Positions 8,748 through 20,104 of a stretch of 64,000 nucleotides of DNA are shown here, one piece after another. This DNA is from Ferribacterium limneticum. Lineage in GTDB: Bacteria > Pseudomonadota > Gammaproteobacteria > Burkholderiales > Rhodocyclaceae. The stretch is taken from assembly GCF_020510565.1 (NCBI RefSeq), contig NZ_CP075189.1, positions 3,393,501 through 3,457,500 on the forward strand, written 5' to 3'. Every line of letters starts with the position of its first letter. Position 1 is the stretch's first letter. The position numbers and the translations under genes are program-made. The notes beneath the pieces were generated by a model. It worked only from the letters and a program-made list of their open reading frames with translations. It had not been told where the DNA came from and ran no database searches.

Positions 8748-9427
8748 ACCTCCGCCCCCTGCCGGCGCTACTGCTGGCATTGCTCGTCCCTTTTTGCGCC
8801 TTCGCCGGCGACGAACGCATCGCCTACACCTGCGACAACAACAGCCGCATCGACATTTCATTTTTGGCCGATATTTCCGGTCGACCGCAGGCGACGCTGC
8901 ATTTCGCCGACCAAGCCGTCGTTTTGCCGCAAGTCCCGGCCGCCTCCGGCGCGCTCTATCGCAGCGGCGACATCCGCCTGGCGACCAAGGGCGACGACGC
9001 CATTTTCGAAGACGGCAAGAACAACCTGCGCCGCTGTACGCGGGGCAGTGTGGCGCCTGTCATGCCGCAGGCCACAACGCAGCCAGCGGCGGCCAGCAGC
9101 TTCATCGACATCGCCGGCCGCGTCAGCTACCTCGCCCGCATTGCCCTGCCGGCCAACGCCATCCTCAAGATCCGCATCCAGTCCGGCCGGCGCACGCTGG
9201 CCGATCAGCGCTACGAACTCAACGGCGCCCAGGTTCCGATTCCCTTCAGCGCCACGGTCGACCGCGACCTCATGGGCAAGAAGGCCAGCGCCACGGTCAG
9301 CGCCCGGATCGAAGCTGGCGGCAAACTGCTTTTTGTCAGCGCCAAACCGACGCCGGCAACGAAAAACGGTCAGCCGGTGCCGGTTAACATCATGCTCAAA
9401 CCGGCCACGCGTGCGACATCCCGCTAG
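8744..9427 (+). CDS. Secreted MliC-like plus YbaY-like two-domain protein
   Basis: 227 residues, start ATG 8744 overlapping the bpt stop. A signal peptide ([21 protein letters not shown]) precedes an MliC-like domain ([13 protein letters not shown]..., about residues 25-100) of the type that inhibits C-type lysozyme. From about residue 120 ([23 protein letters not shown]) it resembles the YbaY/YscW beta-sandwich. A periplasmic role in envelope protection is inferred. Bases 8855-8890 match 30 of 36 positions of the dispersed repeat. No lipobox is evident. The MliC assignment is moderate and YbaY fair. Confidence 0.65.
   Translation: MNLRPLPALLLALLVPFCAFAGDERIAYTCDNNSRIDISFLADISGRPQATLHFADQAVVLPQVPAASGALYRSGDIRLATKGDDAIFEDGKNNLRRCTRGSVAPVMPQATTQPAAASSFIDIAGRVSYLARIALPANAILKIRIQSGRRTLADQRYELNGAQVPIPFSATVDRDLMGKKASATVSARIEAGGKLLFVSAKPTPATKNGQPVPVNIMLKPATRATSR
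8855..8890 (+). repeat. 36-bp dispersed repeat, degenerate copy inside coding sequence
   Basis: It starts ATTTCATTTTTGGCCG and ends with GACCGCAG, about 30 of 36 positions matching the consensus in the same orientation as the gene. It lies in the MliC-like domain. It could be an absorbed copy or coincidence; the match spans the full element length. Confidence 0.45.
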
Positions 9428-9824
9428 TGCGCTGATCGGCACCCTGTTTGCCGGCCTGTTGATCAGCCACGCCAGCGCCGAGGAAAGCGTCTTCTGCCAC
9501 GTCGACTACGCCGGCCAGACGCAGATCGTCGAAGCCCGACCGACGGCCTCGCCCTACACCGTCGAGGCAGTCGAGTTCGGCTCCTACCTGCTCTTCCGCG
9601 CCGTCTTCCGGCGCGAGCCGGCCGACCTCGCCAGCATCAAGCTCTACACCTACGCCCAGCACGAAGACATCATCGGCCGCCCGCTCATCCACCAGGCGAC
9701 CTATGACTACCCGCCCGTGCCTGCCGGCCGCTACGGCTTCACCGGGCTGAACCATGCCTACGAGCCGCGCTACGGCCTCGTCCTCGATTACTGGTGCGAA
9801 CTGCGCGAGACGATTTCAAAATGA
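9411..9824 (+). CDS. Small secreted protein, unknown
   Basis: 137 residues from a GTG at 9411, which overlaps the 3' end of the upstream gene. A signal peptide (LIGTLFAGLLISHASA) is followed by EESVFCHVDYAGQ; two cysteines (FCHV and YWCEL) bracket the mature domain and could pair. I do not recognise the family. The stop overlaps the next ATG (ATGA, 9821), so it is translated in the aat-bpt operon. The last codons lie inside a copy of the dispersed repeat. Confidence 0.6.
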   Translation: MRHPASALIGTLFAGLLISHASAEESVFCHVDYAGQTQIVEARPTASPYTVEAVEFGSYLLFRAVFRREPADLASIKLYTYAQHEDIIGRPLIHQATYDYPPVPAGRYGFTGLNHAYEPRYGLVLDYWCELRETISK

Positions 9825-9848
9825 GGCATTTTTTCCGGTTGACCGTGG
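9813..9848 (+). repeat. 36-bp dispersed repeat, copy at CapA start codon
   Basis: It begins ATTTCAAA and ends CCGGTTGACCGTGG, with about 30 of 36 positions matching the consensus read from the other copies; the divergence is in the middle, where ATGAGGCA creates the start codon. It overlaps the upstream stop and encodes the residues FFRLTV of the CapA signal peptide. Confidence 0.7.
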
Positions 9849-10789
9849 GAATCGCCCTCTTGGCCGCGCTCACCGTCCAGGCCGAGCCGCTGACCCTCAT
9901 TTTTGCCGGCGACGTCATGCTCGATGACGGCCCCGGCCGGCTCATCGCCAAGGGTGGCGACCCGCTCGCCCCGTTCGCCAAAACCCTCAAGGCCGCCGAC
10001 TACCGCATTGCCAACCTCGAAACCCCCGTCGCCAGAAGTGGCCAGCGCTCCGCCGGCAAGCCCTACGCCTTCCGCGCCCACCCACGCGTGCTGCGCGTTC
10101 TGCGCGGACGCTTCGATGCCGTCACGCTGGCCAACAACCACGTTGGCGACTACGGCCACGCCGCCCTGCTCGAAACCCTGCGCCGCCTCGACGCCGCCGG
10201 CATCGGCCACTTCGGTGCCGGCAAAAACCTCATCGAGGCCCACCAGCCGCTGTGGATCGAACGCCACGGCCTCAAGATCGCCATCCTCGGCTACAACGAA
10301 TTCGCCCCGCGCGCCTTCGAAGCTGGCACCAACACGCCCGGCACGGCGTGGAGCGAGGACGATCACGTCATCAGCGACATCCGCGCCGCCAAGGCCGCCG
10401 GCGCCGACCTCATCATTCCCTTCATGCACTGGGGCTGGGAATACGAACCGGCCCCCAGCCCGCGCCTGCAAAGCTTCGCCCGGCGGATGATTGACGAAGG
10501 TGCCAGCATGGTCGTCGGCAGCCACCCGCACGTCACCCAGGGTGCCGACGTATATCAGGGCAAGCCCATCATCTACAGCCTCGGCAACTTCGTCTTCGAC
10601 GGCTTCGAGACCCCGGAAGCCAAGCGCGGCTGGCTGCTCCGCCTCAAGCTCGACAAAACCGGCGTGCTCGAATGGGAAACCCTGGCCGCCAAAATGGACG
10701 GCCACGGCACACCGCACCCCGTGGCCGGCGCAACGACACCCTGCGGCAAGGCCGGCGATACGCGGGTTTCGTTGTGCCGGAACCCGTAA
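9821..10789 (+). CDS. CapA/PgsA-like metallophosphoesterase-fold protein
   Basis: 322 residues. The signal peptide (MRHFFRLTVGIALLAALTVQA) is followed by a CapA fold: FAGDVML, NLETPVA, TLANNHVGDYG, PFMHWGWEYE, GSHPHVTQG and YSLGNFVFD. These Asp, Asn and His residues match the dinuclear-metal phosphoesterase layout. The family (CapA of poly-gamma-glutamate systems) is extracytoplasmic and its exact substrate is usually unknown. No capB/capC neighbours are present, so poly-glutamate synthesis is not supported. The start codon and first signal-peptide codons lie in a dispersed repeat copy (9813-9848). Confidence 0.85.
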   Translation: MRHFFRLTVGIALLAALTVQAEPLTLIFAGDVMLDDGPGRLIAKGGDPLAPFAKTLKAADYRIANLETPVARSGQRSAGKPYAFRAHPRVLRVLRGRFDAVTLANNHVGDYGHAALLETLRRLDAAGIGHFGAGKNLIEAHQPLWIERHGLKIAILGYNEFAPRAFEAGTNTPGTAWSEDDHVISDIRAAKAAGADLIIPFMHWGWEYEPAPSPRLQSFARRMIDEGASMVVGSHPHVTQGADVYQGKPIIYSLGNFVFDGFETPEAKRGWLLRLKLDKTGVLEWETLAAKMDGHGTPHPVAGATTPCGKAGDTRVSLCRNP

Positions 10790-10819
10790 CCCCCTGCTTC
10801 CACAGAAAGGACTGCCGTC

Positions 10820-11269
10820 ATGGATACCCGTTTTCTCGACGACCTCACCCCCGGCCAGCGCTTCACCTCGCCGGGACTGACACTGACCGAAGCCGAGATC
10901 ATCGACTTCGCCTGGCGCTACGACCCGCAGCCCTTCCATCTCGACGCCAACGCGGCCGCCGACTCGCCCTACGGCGGGCTGATCGCCAGCGGTTTCCAGA
11001 GTCTGGCCATCTGCTTCCGGTTGTTCATCCAGTCCGGCATCCTGGCCGAATCGAGCCTGGGGTCGCCGGGCATCGACGAATTGCGCTGGCTGGCCCCCGT
11101 GCGGCCAGGCGATACGCTGCACAGCGAGATCGAAGTACTTGAAGTCCGTCCATCGAACTCGAAGCCGGATCGCGGCATTGCCCGTCTCAAGTATCAGGCG
11201 GTGAACCAGCGTGGCGAGGCGGTCCTCAGTTTCATCGTCATGCATCTGCTGCGCCGCAAACCGGCCTGA
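10820..11269 (+). CDS. MaoC-like acyl dehydratase
   Basis: 149 residues with a hot-dog fold. TEAEIIDFAWRYDPQPFHLD contains the hydratase-2 type active-site segment (Asp and His), and SPYGGLIASGFQ follows as in MaoC-like proteins. The family hydrates enoyl-CoA thioesters or dehydrates 3-hydroxyacyl thioesters. The gene has its own AAAGGA ribosome binding site 30 bases after the CapA gene, so it may extend that operon. No acyl-CoA pathway neighbours help fix its substrate. A dispersed repeat copy starts 16 bases after the stop. Confidence 0.85.
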   Translation: MDTRFLDDLTPGQRFTSPGLTLTEAEIIDFAWRYDPQPFHLDANAAADSPYGGLIASGFQSLAICFRLFIQSGILAESSLGSPGIDELRWLAPVRPGDTLHSEIEVLEVRPSNSKPDRGIARLKYQAVNQRGEAVLSFIVMHLLRRKPA

Positions 11270-11284
11270 GACCTTCGGGCGACG

Positions 11285-11320
11285 ATTTCAATTTTGGCCG
11301 TTTTTTCGGGTTGACCGTGG
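11285..11320 (+). repeat. 36-bp dispersed repeat, downstream of MaoC-like gene
   Basis: A near-consensus copy: ATTTCAATTTTGGCCG, a T6 tract, then CGGGTTGACCGTGG, with one change from CCGG to CGGG. It points the same way as the gene it follows. Confidence 0.85.
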
Positions 11321-11360
11321 AATCGGGCTGGTAAAGCCAAGGGAATCGGATGAGGCCCTA

Positions 11361-11480
11361 CTCCCTCACCTTCAAGGGGAGGGCCGGGGTGGGGATGGGT
11401 ATCCACAAGCCATGGATTAGACTAGATATCCTCTTTTCACCCCCATCCCCCACCCAGCCTCCCCCTTGAAGGGGGAGGAG
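11361..11480. repeat. Paired palindromic GC-rich repeat (copy 1)
   Basis: The left unit contains TTCAAGGGGAGGGCCGGGGT and GGGATGGGT, and the right unit is an inverted counterpart (CCCATCCCCCACCCAGCC followed by CCCTTGAAGGGGG). The units are about 45 bp each around a spacer of about 30 bp. The right unit itself is a local palindrome around CTTGAAGG. A matching pair lies at 47392-47504. This REP-like class recurs in many betaproteobacteria. Together with the neighbouring dispersed repeat it fills the roughly 300-base gap before lemA; no gene is seen there. Confidence 0.8.
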
Positions 11481-11565
11481 TCCGCAAGCCCCAACCAAAC
11501 TTTACCCGCCCGGAAATATCACGATGGTATGCTGTTCCGCGAACCATTTTTCGGGAGTCATCTTC

Positions 11566-12171
11566 ATGCGCATTCGTCTCTACTCCATCCTCGTCCTCAT
11601 CGCCAGCCTGCTTTCCGGCTGCGGTTACAACCAGATCCAGATCAACGACGAAGGCGTCAACGCCGCCTGGTCCGAGGTGCTCAACCAGTACAAACGCCGG
11701 GCCGACCTGATTCCCAACCTCGTTTCCGTCGTCCAGGGCTATGCCGCGCATGAAAAGGAAGTCCTGACCCGCGTCACCGAAGCGCGCGCCAACGTCGCCG
11801 GCATGAAGATCACGCCGGAACTGGTCAATGACGAAGCCGCCTTCGCCAAGTTCCAGAAGGCCCAGGGCGAACTCTCCGGCGCCCTCTCCCGCCTGCTGGT
11901 AGTCGCCGAGAACTACCCGAACCTCAAGGCCGACGCCAATTTCCGCGACCTTCAGGCCCAGCTCGAAGGCACCGAAAACCGCATCACCGTGGCCCGCAAC
12001 CGCTACATCGACACGGTGCGCGTCTACAACATTTCGGTCCGTACCTTCCCGAACAACCTGACGGCGATGGCCATGGGCTACAAGCCCAAGGCCAATTTCA
12101 CGGTCGACGACGAGAAGGCGATTTCCGCCCCGCCGGTCATCAAGTTCGACACCCCGGCCGCCGCCAAGTAA
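11566..12171 (+). CDS. lemA: LemA family lipoprotein
   Basis: 201 residues. The lipobox LLSGCG lies at residues 14-19, so it is a predicted lipoprotein. The LemA core follows: GVNAAWSEVLNQYKRRADLIPNLV, VTEARANV, LLVVAENYPNLKADANF, ARNRYID and YNISVRTFPNN. LemA is a helical membrane-associated protein of uncertain role that regularly sits beside TPM-domain proteins, as here. ATG 11566 has GGGAG upstream and starts the signal peptide directly; the in-frame codons before it look untranslated. It starts a three-gene unit with the two downstream genes. Confidence 0.92.
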   Translation: MRIRLYSILVLIASLLSGCGYNQIQINDEGVNAAWSEVLNQYKRRADLIPNLVSVVQGYAAHEKEVLTRVTEARANVAGMKITPELVNDEAAFAKFQKAQGELSGALSRLLVVAENYPNLKADANFRDLQAQLEGTENRITVARNRYIDTVRVYNISVRTFPNNLTAMAMGYKPKANFTVDDEKAISAPPVIKFDTPAAAK

Positions 12172-12177
12172 GCCCTG

Positions 12178-13017
12178 ATGTTCCGCTGGCTCGCCGCCCT
12201 CTGTTTCGCGCTGCTGCCGCTGCTCGGCTGGAGCGCCAACGAGGTGGCGCTGCCGGCGCTGACCGAGCGCGTCACCGACCTGACCGCCACGCTGTCAGCC
12301 GAGGATAAAGCCGGGCTGACGGCCAGCCTGGCGGCGCTGGAAAAGGACAAGGGCGCGCAGATTGCCATCGTGCTGCTGCCGACGACGCAGCCGGAAAGCA
12401 TCGAGCAGTTCGGCATCCGACTGGCCGAGGCGTGGAAAATCGGTCGCAAGGGCGTCGATGATGGCGTGATCGTCATCGTCGCCAAGGACGACCGGCGCAT
12501 GCGCATCGAAGTCGGCTACGGGCTGGAAGGCGCCATTCCCGACGCCATCGCCAAGCGCATCGTGGCCGAACAGATGGCACCGCGTTTCCGCGAGGGCGAT
12601 TTTGCCGGCGGCTTGCGGGCCACCGTGGCAACGCTCGACAAGGTCATTCGCGGCGAGCCGCTACCGGCGCCTGTCGTGCAAACCGCCCCGAGCAGCGCCG
12701 ATTCCGGCGATGCGCTGACTTTCCTGCTCATCGTCTTCTTCATGGCCGGCGTCATCCGCTCCATGTTCGGCCTGCTCGGCTCGCTCGCCGTTTCCGGCGC
12801 GGCTGGCTGGCTGGCGTGGACCCTCTTCACTTCGCTCGGCCTTGCTGGTGGCGCGGCGCTGCTCGCTTTCGCGCTCTCCTTCATCCGCCTCGGCCGCGGC
12901 GGCTGGCAATCCGGCGGCGGCTTCCCCGGTGGTTTTGGTGGCGGCTCATCGGGTGGTGGCGGATTTTCCGGCGGCGGAGGCGGCTTTGGTGGCGGCGGCG
13001 CCTCGGGGAACTGGTGA
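12178..13017 (+). CDS. TPM-domain membrane protein (YgcG-like) with Gly-rich tail
   Basis: 279 residues. A signal peptide (MFRWLAALCFALLPLLGWSA) is followed by a TPM domain (residues about 25-165; DKGAQIAIVLLPTTQPESIEQFGIRLAEAWKIG and DDGVIVIVAKDDRRMRIEVGYGLEG). Two membrane spans follow (about 180-235), then a Ser/Gly tail (GGGSSGGGGFSGGGG) typical of the family. The TPM fold is exported and sits outside the membrane. The gene lies six bases after lemA, and the lemA-TPM pairing is common. Its biochemical role is unresolved. Confidence 0.88.
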   Translation: MFRWLAALCFALLPLLGWSANEVALPALTERVTDLTATLSAEDKAGLTASLAALEKDKGAQIAIVLLPTTQPESIEQFGIRLAEAWKIGRKGVDDGVIVIVAKDDRRMRIEVGYGLEGAIPDAIAKRIVAEQMAPRFREGDFAGGLRATVATLDKVIRGEPLPAPVVQTAPSSADSGDALTFLLIVFFMAGVIRSMFGLLGSLAVSGAAGWLAWTLFTSLGLAGGAALLAFALSFIRLGRGGWQSGGGFPGGFGGGSSGGGGFSGGGGGFGGGGASGNW

Positions 13018-13021
13018 AACC

Positions 13022-13516
13022 ATGCTGAAACGCCTGCTCAAACACCTCTCATCGCCCGGCTGGTGGGCCAGACGCGCCTTCCGCGCCGACGATCTGGCAG
13101 CCATCGGCGCAGCGGTAAAGGCTTCAGAATCGAAGCAGCGCGGCGAAATCCGCATCGCCATCGAAGGCCCGCTACCGCTCCGCGCCCTGCTCCGCAACGA
13201 ATCCTGCCGCGACCGGGCGGCAAGCCTCTTCCTGTCGCTCGGCGTGGCCGCAACACGCGAAGCCAACGGCATCCTCGTTTATGTTCAGCTGGTCGACCAT
13301 CAGGTCGAAATCCTCGCCGACCACGGCATTTCCGCCCTCGTCCCGCCAGCCGAATGGGACGCCATCTGCCGCCGCATGGAAACAGCGTTCGCTGCCGGCA
13401 ACTACCAAACCGGCATGGTGGACGCCATCGAGCGCATCACGGCCCTGCTCGCCCACCACTTCCCGGCCAGCGGCGACAACCCGAACGAACTCGCCGACGC
13501 GCCAACGCTGCTTTGA
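13022..13516 (+). CDS. Second TPM-domain protein, cytosolic type
   Basis: 164 residues, ATG at 13022 four bases after the previous stop. No signal peptide. The central part (SKQRGEIRIAIEGPLPL ... ASLFLSLGVAATREANGILVYVQLVDHQVEILADHGISALVPPAEWDAICRRMETAF) matches the TPM domain of the preceding gene but lacks its membrane spans and Gly tail. It is the third gene of the lemA unit. About 195 bases of apparently empty sequence follow before the convergent qorB-like gene. Confidence 0.85.
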   Translation: MLKRLLKHLSSPGWWARRAFRADDLAAIGAAVKASESKQRGEIRIAIEGPLPLRALLRNESCRDRAASLFLSLGVAATREANGILVYVQLVDHQVEILADHGISALVPPAEWDAICRRMETAFAAGNYQTGMVDAIERITALLAHHFPASGDNPNELADAPTLL

Positions 13517-13711
13517 GTCTTTGATACGAAATCTGCGACTGGCTGACATCGGCCAGTTGCGGTCTGTCATCGTTTCCTTCGACCCATCATTTGAATGGCC
13601 GCTCCACTTCTAAAGCTGCCGGGTAGCCTATGCCTACAACTCGGCCATTTCAATCGTTCGGGTGGCCGGACCTAGCGGGCTGCTATGTATCAGCAACCCG
13701 CCATTTATCAA

Positions 13712-14563
13712 TCACCCCAAGGCCAGCCTGACCAGTTCGGCCAGCGGAGTGGTCGGACGGTCGATCAAGGCGCTTAATTGCCGACTGTCGTCGAACAATC
13801 CCCCCTTTGATGCACCGACATCAGATTCGGCCAGTAGCGTCGCCAGGAAATCCGGCAGGCCGGCACCGAGCAAGGCGGTCTTGAATTCGCTTTCCGGCAA
13901 ATCCTGATAAGCGACGACTTTTCCAGATTGGCCAGCTATTTCGGCAGCCAGTTCGCCCAGCGTGTAAGACTCGTCACCGGCCAGTTCGTAAATACGCCCA
14001 GCCTGGTTTTCCTGCGTCAGCACGGCGGCTGCTGCTTCGGCGAAATCGGCCCGTGCCGCCGAAGCAATCCTCCCCTGCTTCGCGCTACCGAGCACCATAC
14101 CGTATTGCAGCGCTGTGGGAATCCCGGCCGTGCAGTTCTCGGTATACCAGCCGTTGCGCAGAATGACCGCTGGCAGACCTGAAGCGCGGATCAGGCTTTC
14201 CGTTTCTTTATGCTCGGCCGCCAGCGGCAAGGGCGACGTGTCGGCATGCAGGATGCTGGTGTAGGCCAGCAGACCGACGCCGGCCGCCTTGGCCGCATCG
14301 ATTACGGCACGATGTTGCGGCACGCGGCGGCCAACCTCGCTGGCCGAAATCAGCAACAGCTTGTCAGCTCCTTTGAAGGCCGCAACCAGACTGGCCGGCT
14401 GATCGTAATCGGCCTGGCGAACCTGGACGCCGCGCGCGGCCAGATCGGCCACTTTCTCGGGATTGCGCACGGCCGCGACGATTTCACCGGCCGGCAGTTT
14501 TTTCAGCAGGGCTTCGATAACCAGTCTGCCAAGTTGGCCGGATGCTCCAGTAACGACGATCAT
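13712..14563 (-). CDS. qorB: NmrA-type NAD(P)H:quinone oxidoreductase (QorB-like)
   Basis: 283 residues. The nucleotide-binding start is IVVTGASGQLGRLVIEALL, followed by VAAVRNPEKVADLAARGVQVRQADYDQPASL and YTSILHADTSPLPLAAEHKETE, the pattern of QorB/NmrA atypical short-chain reductases. It is likely an NADPH-dependent quinone reductase in detoxification. It is divergent from an HxlR regulator 90 bases away, the usual qorB/YtfH pairing, so probably controlled by it. Confidence 0.88.
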   Translation of the reverse strand: MIVVTGASGQLGRLVIEALLKKLPAGEIVAAVRNPEKVADLAARGVQVRQADYDQPASLVAAFKGADKLLLISASEVGRRVPQHRAVIDAAKAAGVGLLAYTSILHADTSPLPLAAEHKETESLIRASGLPAVILRNGWYTENCTAGIPTALQYGMVLGSAKQGRIASAARADFAEAAAAVLTQENQAGRIYELAGDESYTLGELAAEIAGQSGKVVAYQDLPESEFKTALLGAGLPDFLATLLAESDVGASKGGLFDDSRQLSALIDRPTTPLAELVRLALG

Positions 14564-14613
14564 GATTGAAATTCCTTTATTTCGTTGAGGGGAAGCAGCA
14601 GAATAACGACAGC

Positions 14614-14650
14614 ACTAACTTTTAGTAAGTACGCACTTAAAGGTAAGTAC
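14614..14650. promoter_or_regulatory. Candidate HxlR operator in the qorB/hxlR intergenic region
   Basis: The region holds AAGTACGCACTT, an inverted AAGT-N4-ACTT, and a second direct AAGTAC 15 bases later, just before the regulator's ATG. HxlR proteins bind short inverted repeats between divergent target genes; the match to this regulator is inference. Confidence 0.45.
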
Positions 14651-14653
14651 AAA

Positions 14654-15064
14654 ATGCATAACGCCGATGAAACCACCACACCAACTATCTCCGACCTCAT
14701 GCGGCGCGGCGAACTGTTTTCGGAAAAATGTCCGTCCCGCGAGGTCTTGAAACACGTCACCAGCCGCTGGGGCGTCCTGTTGCTCGTCGCCCTGCTCGGC
14801 GGAACCCAGCGCTTCAGCGACCTGCGACGCAAGGTGAACGGAATCAGCGAAAAAATGCTGGCCCAGACCCTGCAATGGCTGGAAGGTGACGGTTTCGTCG
14901 AACGCATCTCCTACCCCGTCGTGCCGCCCCATGTCGAATACCGGCTGACACCTCTGGGCGAGGAAATTGGCCTGAAGGTCGAGGCGCTGGCCGACTGGAT
15001 CGAGGTGAAGCTGCCAGAGATTTTAGCGACGCGCCGGCAATCCGTTTCAGTGCCGGCGCGCTGA
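14654..15064 (+). CDS. HxlR-family winged-helix regulator
   Basis: 136 residues. CPSREVLKHVTSRWGVLLLVALLGGTQRFSDLRRKVNGISEKMLAQTLQWLEGDGFVER is the complete HxlR winged helix, with Cys near residue 26, a position used as a redox or electrophile sensor in related QorR/HypR proteins. I chose ATG 14654 (MHNADETT) because an upstream in-frame codon at 14585 would put the operator-like sequence inside the gene. It probably represses the divergent quinone reductase and itself. Confidence 0.88.
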   Translation: MHNADETTTPTISDLMRRGELFSEKCPSREVLKHVTSRWGVLLLVALLGGTQRFSDLRRKVNGISEKMLAQTLQWLEGDGFVERISYPVVPPHVEYRLTPLGEEIGLKVEALADWIEVKLPEILATRRQSVSVPAR

Positions 15065-15073
15065 TTACTTCTG

Positions 15074-18171
<3,098 letters not shown>

Positions 18172-18175
<4 letters not shown>

Positions 18176-19308
18176 TTCTGCGCCCCACCGTTCGCCGCTG
18201 CGCCAGGTGCGGCGCTGCTGTCAGCCAAGCGAACCGCTTCGCCTTCGTGCAGCAGATGGGCGCCAAGTACGACGACACGATCACCCGCCGCCAGCCCACC
18301 GCTGATCGCAGCGGATTCACTGCTGAGGCCGGCTACCTGCACGGCGCGCCAGGTTGCCTGAAGCCCCTGTCCTTGTTCCTCCTGACCTTTGACAAGCCAG
18401 ACGCCGGGCCCCTTGCCCTGATCGAAGAGCGCGCTGACAGGAATCTGGAGCGCCGGGGTGGCGCGGCCGCTTTGAATTTCGATGGAAACGGTCGAGCCGA
18501 GTGGCGCGTCGGCCAGCCGGCCCTCCAATACGTAGCGCGCCTCGAAGGTACGTGTCTGTGGGTTGGCGGCATCCGACAACTGACGCAGTTTCGCGGCGCC
18601 GGTCAGCCCGCTGCCATACAAGGTCGCGCGCCCTGCGGAGCCGATCGCCGGACGCAGGCTTTCGGGGAGCGCAATGAGCGCTTCGCGGCGCCCGGCATGG
18701 GCCACACGGACGACGACCTGGCCAGCGCCGACCACCTGGCCCGGCTCGCCCAGGGTCTCGACCACGACCCCGTCCGAATCAGCGAGCAGTACGGCGTAGC
18801 CCGTTTCATTGTGGGCAACGTCGGCCTGGGCCTGGGCCGCCTTGAGCTCGGCTCGCGCCGAATCGGCGGACGCCTTGATCTTGTCGTAGGCAGAGGCTGA
18901 CACCGCCCCGGCCGAAACAAGATCGCGGTATCTCGACTCATCCTCCGCGGTCTGGCGCGCGCGCGCCGTGGCGGCGGCAACGGCCTCGTCGTGGGCACGC
19001 GTGGCGAGCTTCAAATCGGTGGGGTCGATGCGCATCAGCGCCTGACCGCGCTTGACGGTCTGGCCAGCATCGACCAGGCGCTCCAGCATCTTGCCGGGAA
19101 CGCGGAAACCCAGGTCGCTCTGCACCCGTGCCGCGACGACGCCGCTGAACGAAGGCTCGGCCTGGATGGCGGTCGCTACCGGCGCGACCCGGACGAGTGG
19201 CGCCTGGGTCCGCGGATCGATTGAAGACGTGGCATCGCTGCAGGCTGCCAAGGCGATAGGCAACAGACCGACGACGGCGAGGAAGGGAATATAGCGGCGC
19301 TGAAACAT
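18172..19308 (-). CDS. RND efflux membrane fusion lipoprotein (HlyD/AcrA type)
   Basis: 378 residues from ATG 19308, which has an excellent AAAGGAGG ribosome binding site; an ATG at 19338 would add ten residues without one. A lipobox LAACS marks a lipoprotein. The biotinyl-lipoyl-like half (VVAARVQSDLGFRVPGKMLERLVDAGQTVKRGQALMRIDPTDL) and a coiled hairpin precede the beta-barrel. It links the RND pump to an outer membrane channel. The operator-like palindrome at 19348 lies just upstream. Confidence 0.92.
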
Positions 19309-19347
19309 GATGACCTCCTTTAACGCGAAGGCCTTCATCTTCTATCG

Positions 19348-19373
19348 AGTGACCAATATTGTCAATGGTCACT
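19348..19373. promoter_or_regulatory. TetR operator candidate, efflux operon side
   Basis: Perfect inverted repeat AGTGACCA, 10-base spacer, TGGTCACT, about 40 bases upstream of the membrane-fusion gene start. A site with the same half and identical spacing lies on the far side of the TetR gene. Confidence 0.75.
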
Positions 19374-19390
19374 TTTGCTCAGGCAGCGTT

Positions 19391-20008
19391 CTAGGGGGCC
19401 AGGCTACGCAGCACCAGATTCGACAACTGGCTGGGCGCGTCCTCGATGAGGTCGAGGTTGTGCTGGAGCAGCAGCGGATTGGCAAAGGGCAGCATGACGA
19501 GATAGATCGCATGCACCGTCTCGTCGAGCGGCGTCTTGCGCTCGAACTCGCCCACTTCCCGCCCTTCGCGGACGATCTCTGTCAGGGTCTGCCGAATACG
19601 CTGTCCGTAGACAACGGCGGACGGCCAACCCTCGCCGGCGGAATGCGCGGCAATGTCGTACAGCTTGCGATCATTGAAGAAGAGTTCCACGCTCGTCGTT
19701 ACCATGGCCTTGAATAATCGACGGAACTTCTCCGTTGGCGTACTGGCGCCGGCAACCGCTTCATCGACCGCGGCGACGATGCTGCTCAATGTCTTGCTGC
19801 AGATGGCCTCGCCGATCGCCTGCTTGGAATCGAAGAACTTGTAGATGTAAGCCTTGGAAAAGCCGATTGCCTTGGCCAGATCGGAGACCGTGGTCTTGTC
19901 GTAGCCGTAATGGCTGAAGTGCGCCTCGGCTGCCTCGACGATCTGATCACGAACGCTGTGGTCGACGGGGCCGCGGGCCTGTGGGGTGGAAGATTCGATT
20001 TCGCTCAT
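19391..20008 (-). CDS. TetR-family repressor of the efflux genes
   Basis: 205 residues. The N-terminal helix-turn-helix (RDQIVEAAEAHFSHYGYDKTTVSDLAKAIGFSKAYIYKFFDSKQAI) is typical of TetR/AcrR; the C-terminal ligand domain is family-specific. ATG 20008 gives a normal-length protein; the open frame extends far upstream through the antisense of the outer-membrane-factor gene, which is not real. It lies between the pump operon (same strand) and the divergent NodT-type gene, with matched palindromes at both promoters, so it probably represses both. Confidence 0.92.
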   Translation of the reverse strand: MSEIESSTPQARGPVDHSVRDQIVEAAEAHFSHYGYDKTTVSDLAKAIGFSKAYIYKFFDSKQAIGEAICSKTLSSIVAAVDEAVAGASTPTEKFRRLFKAMVTTSVELFFNDRKLYDIAAHSAGEGWPSAVVYGQRIRQTLTEIVREGREVGEFERKTPLDETVHAIYLVMLPFANPLLLQHNLDLIEDAPSQLSNLVLRSLAP

Positions 20009-20045
20009 GGGAAAACAATACCGCGTTTGCTGTCGGTTGACAACC

Positions 20046-20071
20046 AGTGACCAGATTGGGTTATAGTCACC
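20046..20071. promoter_or_regulatory. TetR operator candidate, outer-membrane-factor side
   Basis: AGTGACCA, 10-base spacer, TAGTCACC. The left arm is identical to the 19348 site, the right arm matches six of eight, and the spacer length is the same. It sits between the divergent tetR and outer-membrane-factor starts. Confidence 0.7.
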
Positions 20072-20104
20072 AAAACAAACCAAACCAAACCCCGAAGGAC
20101 TCCC

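Noticed and set aside
7290-8861. Long minus-strand open frame opposite aat, bpt and the MliC-like gene
   Set aside because: The plus-strand genes have clear family motifs throughout; GC-rich third positions give long antisense frames. No recognisable domain on the minus strand.
9788-11245. Long minus-strand frame opposite the CapA and MaoC genes
   Set aside because: Shadow of two real genes; low-complexity Gly/Val/Asp composition and no motif.
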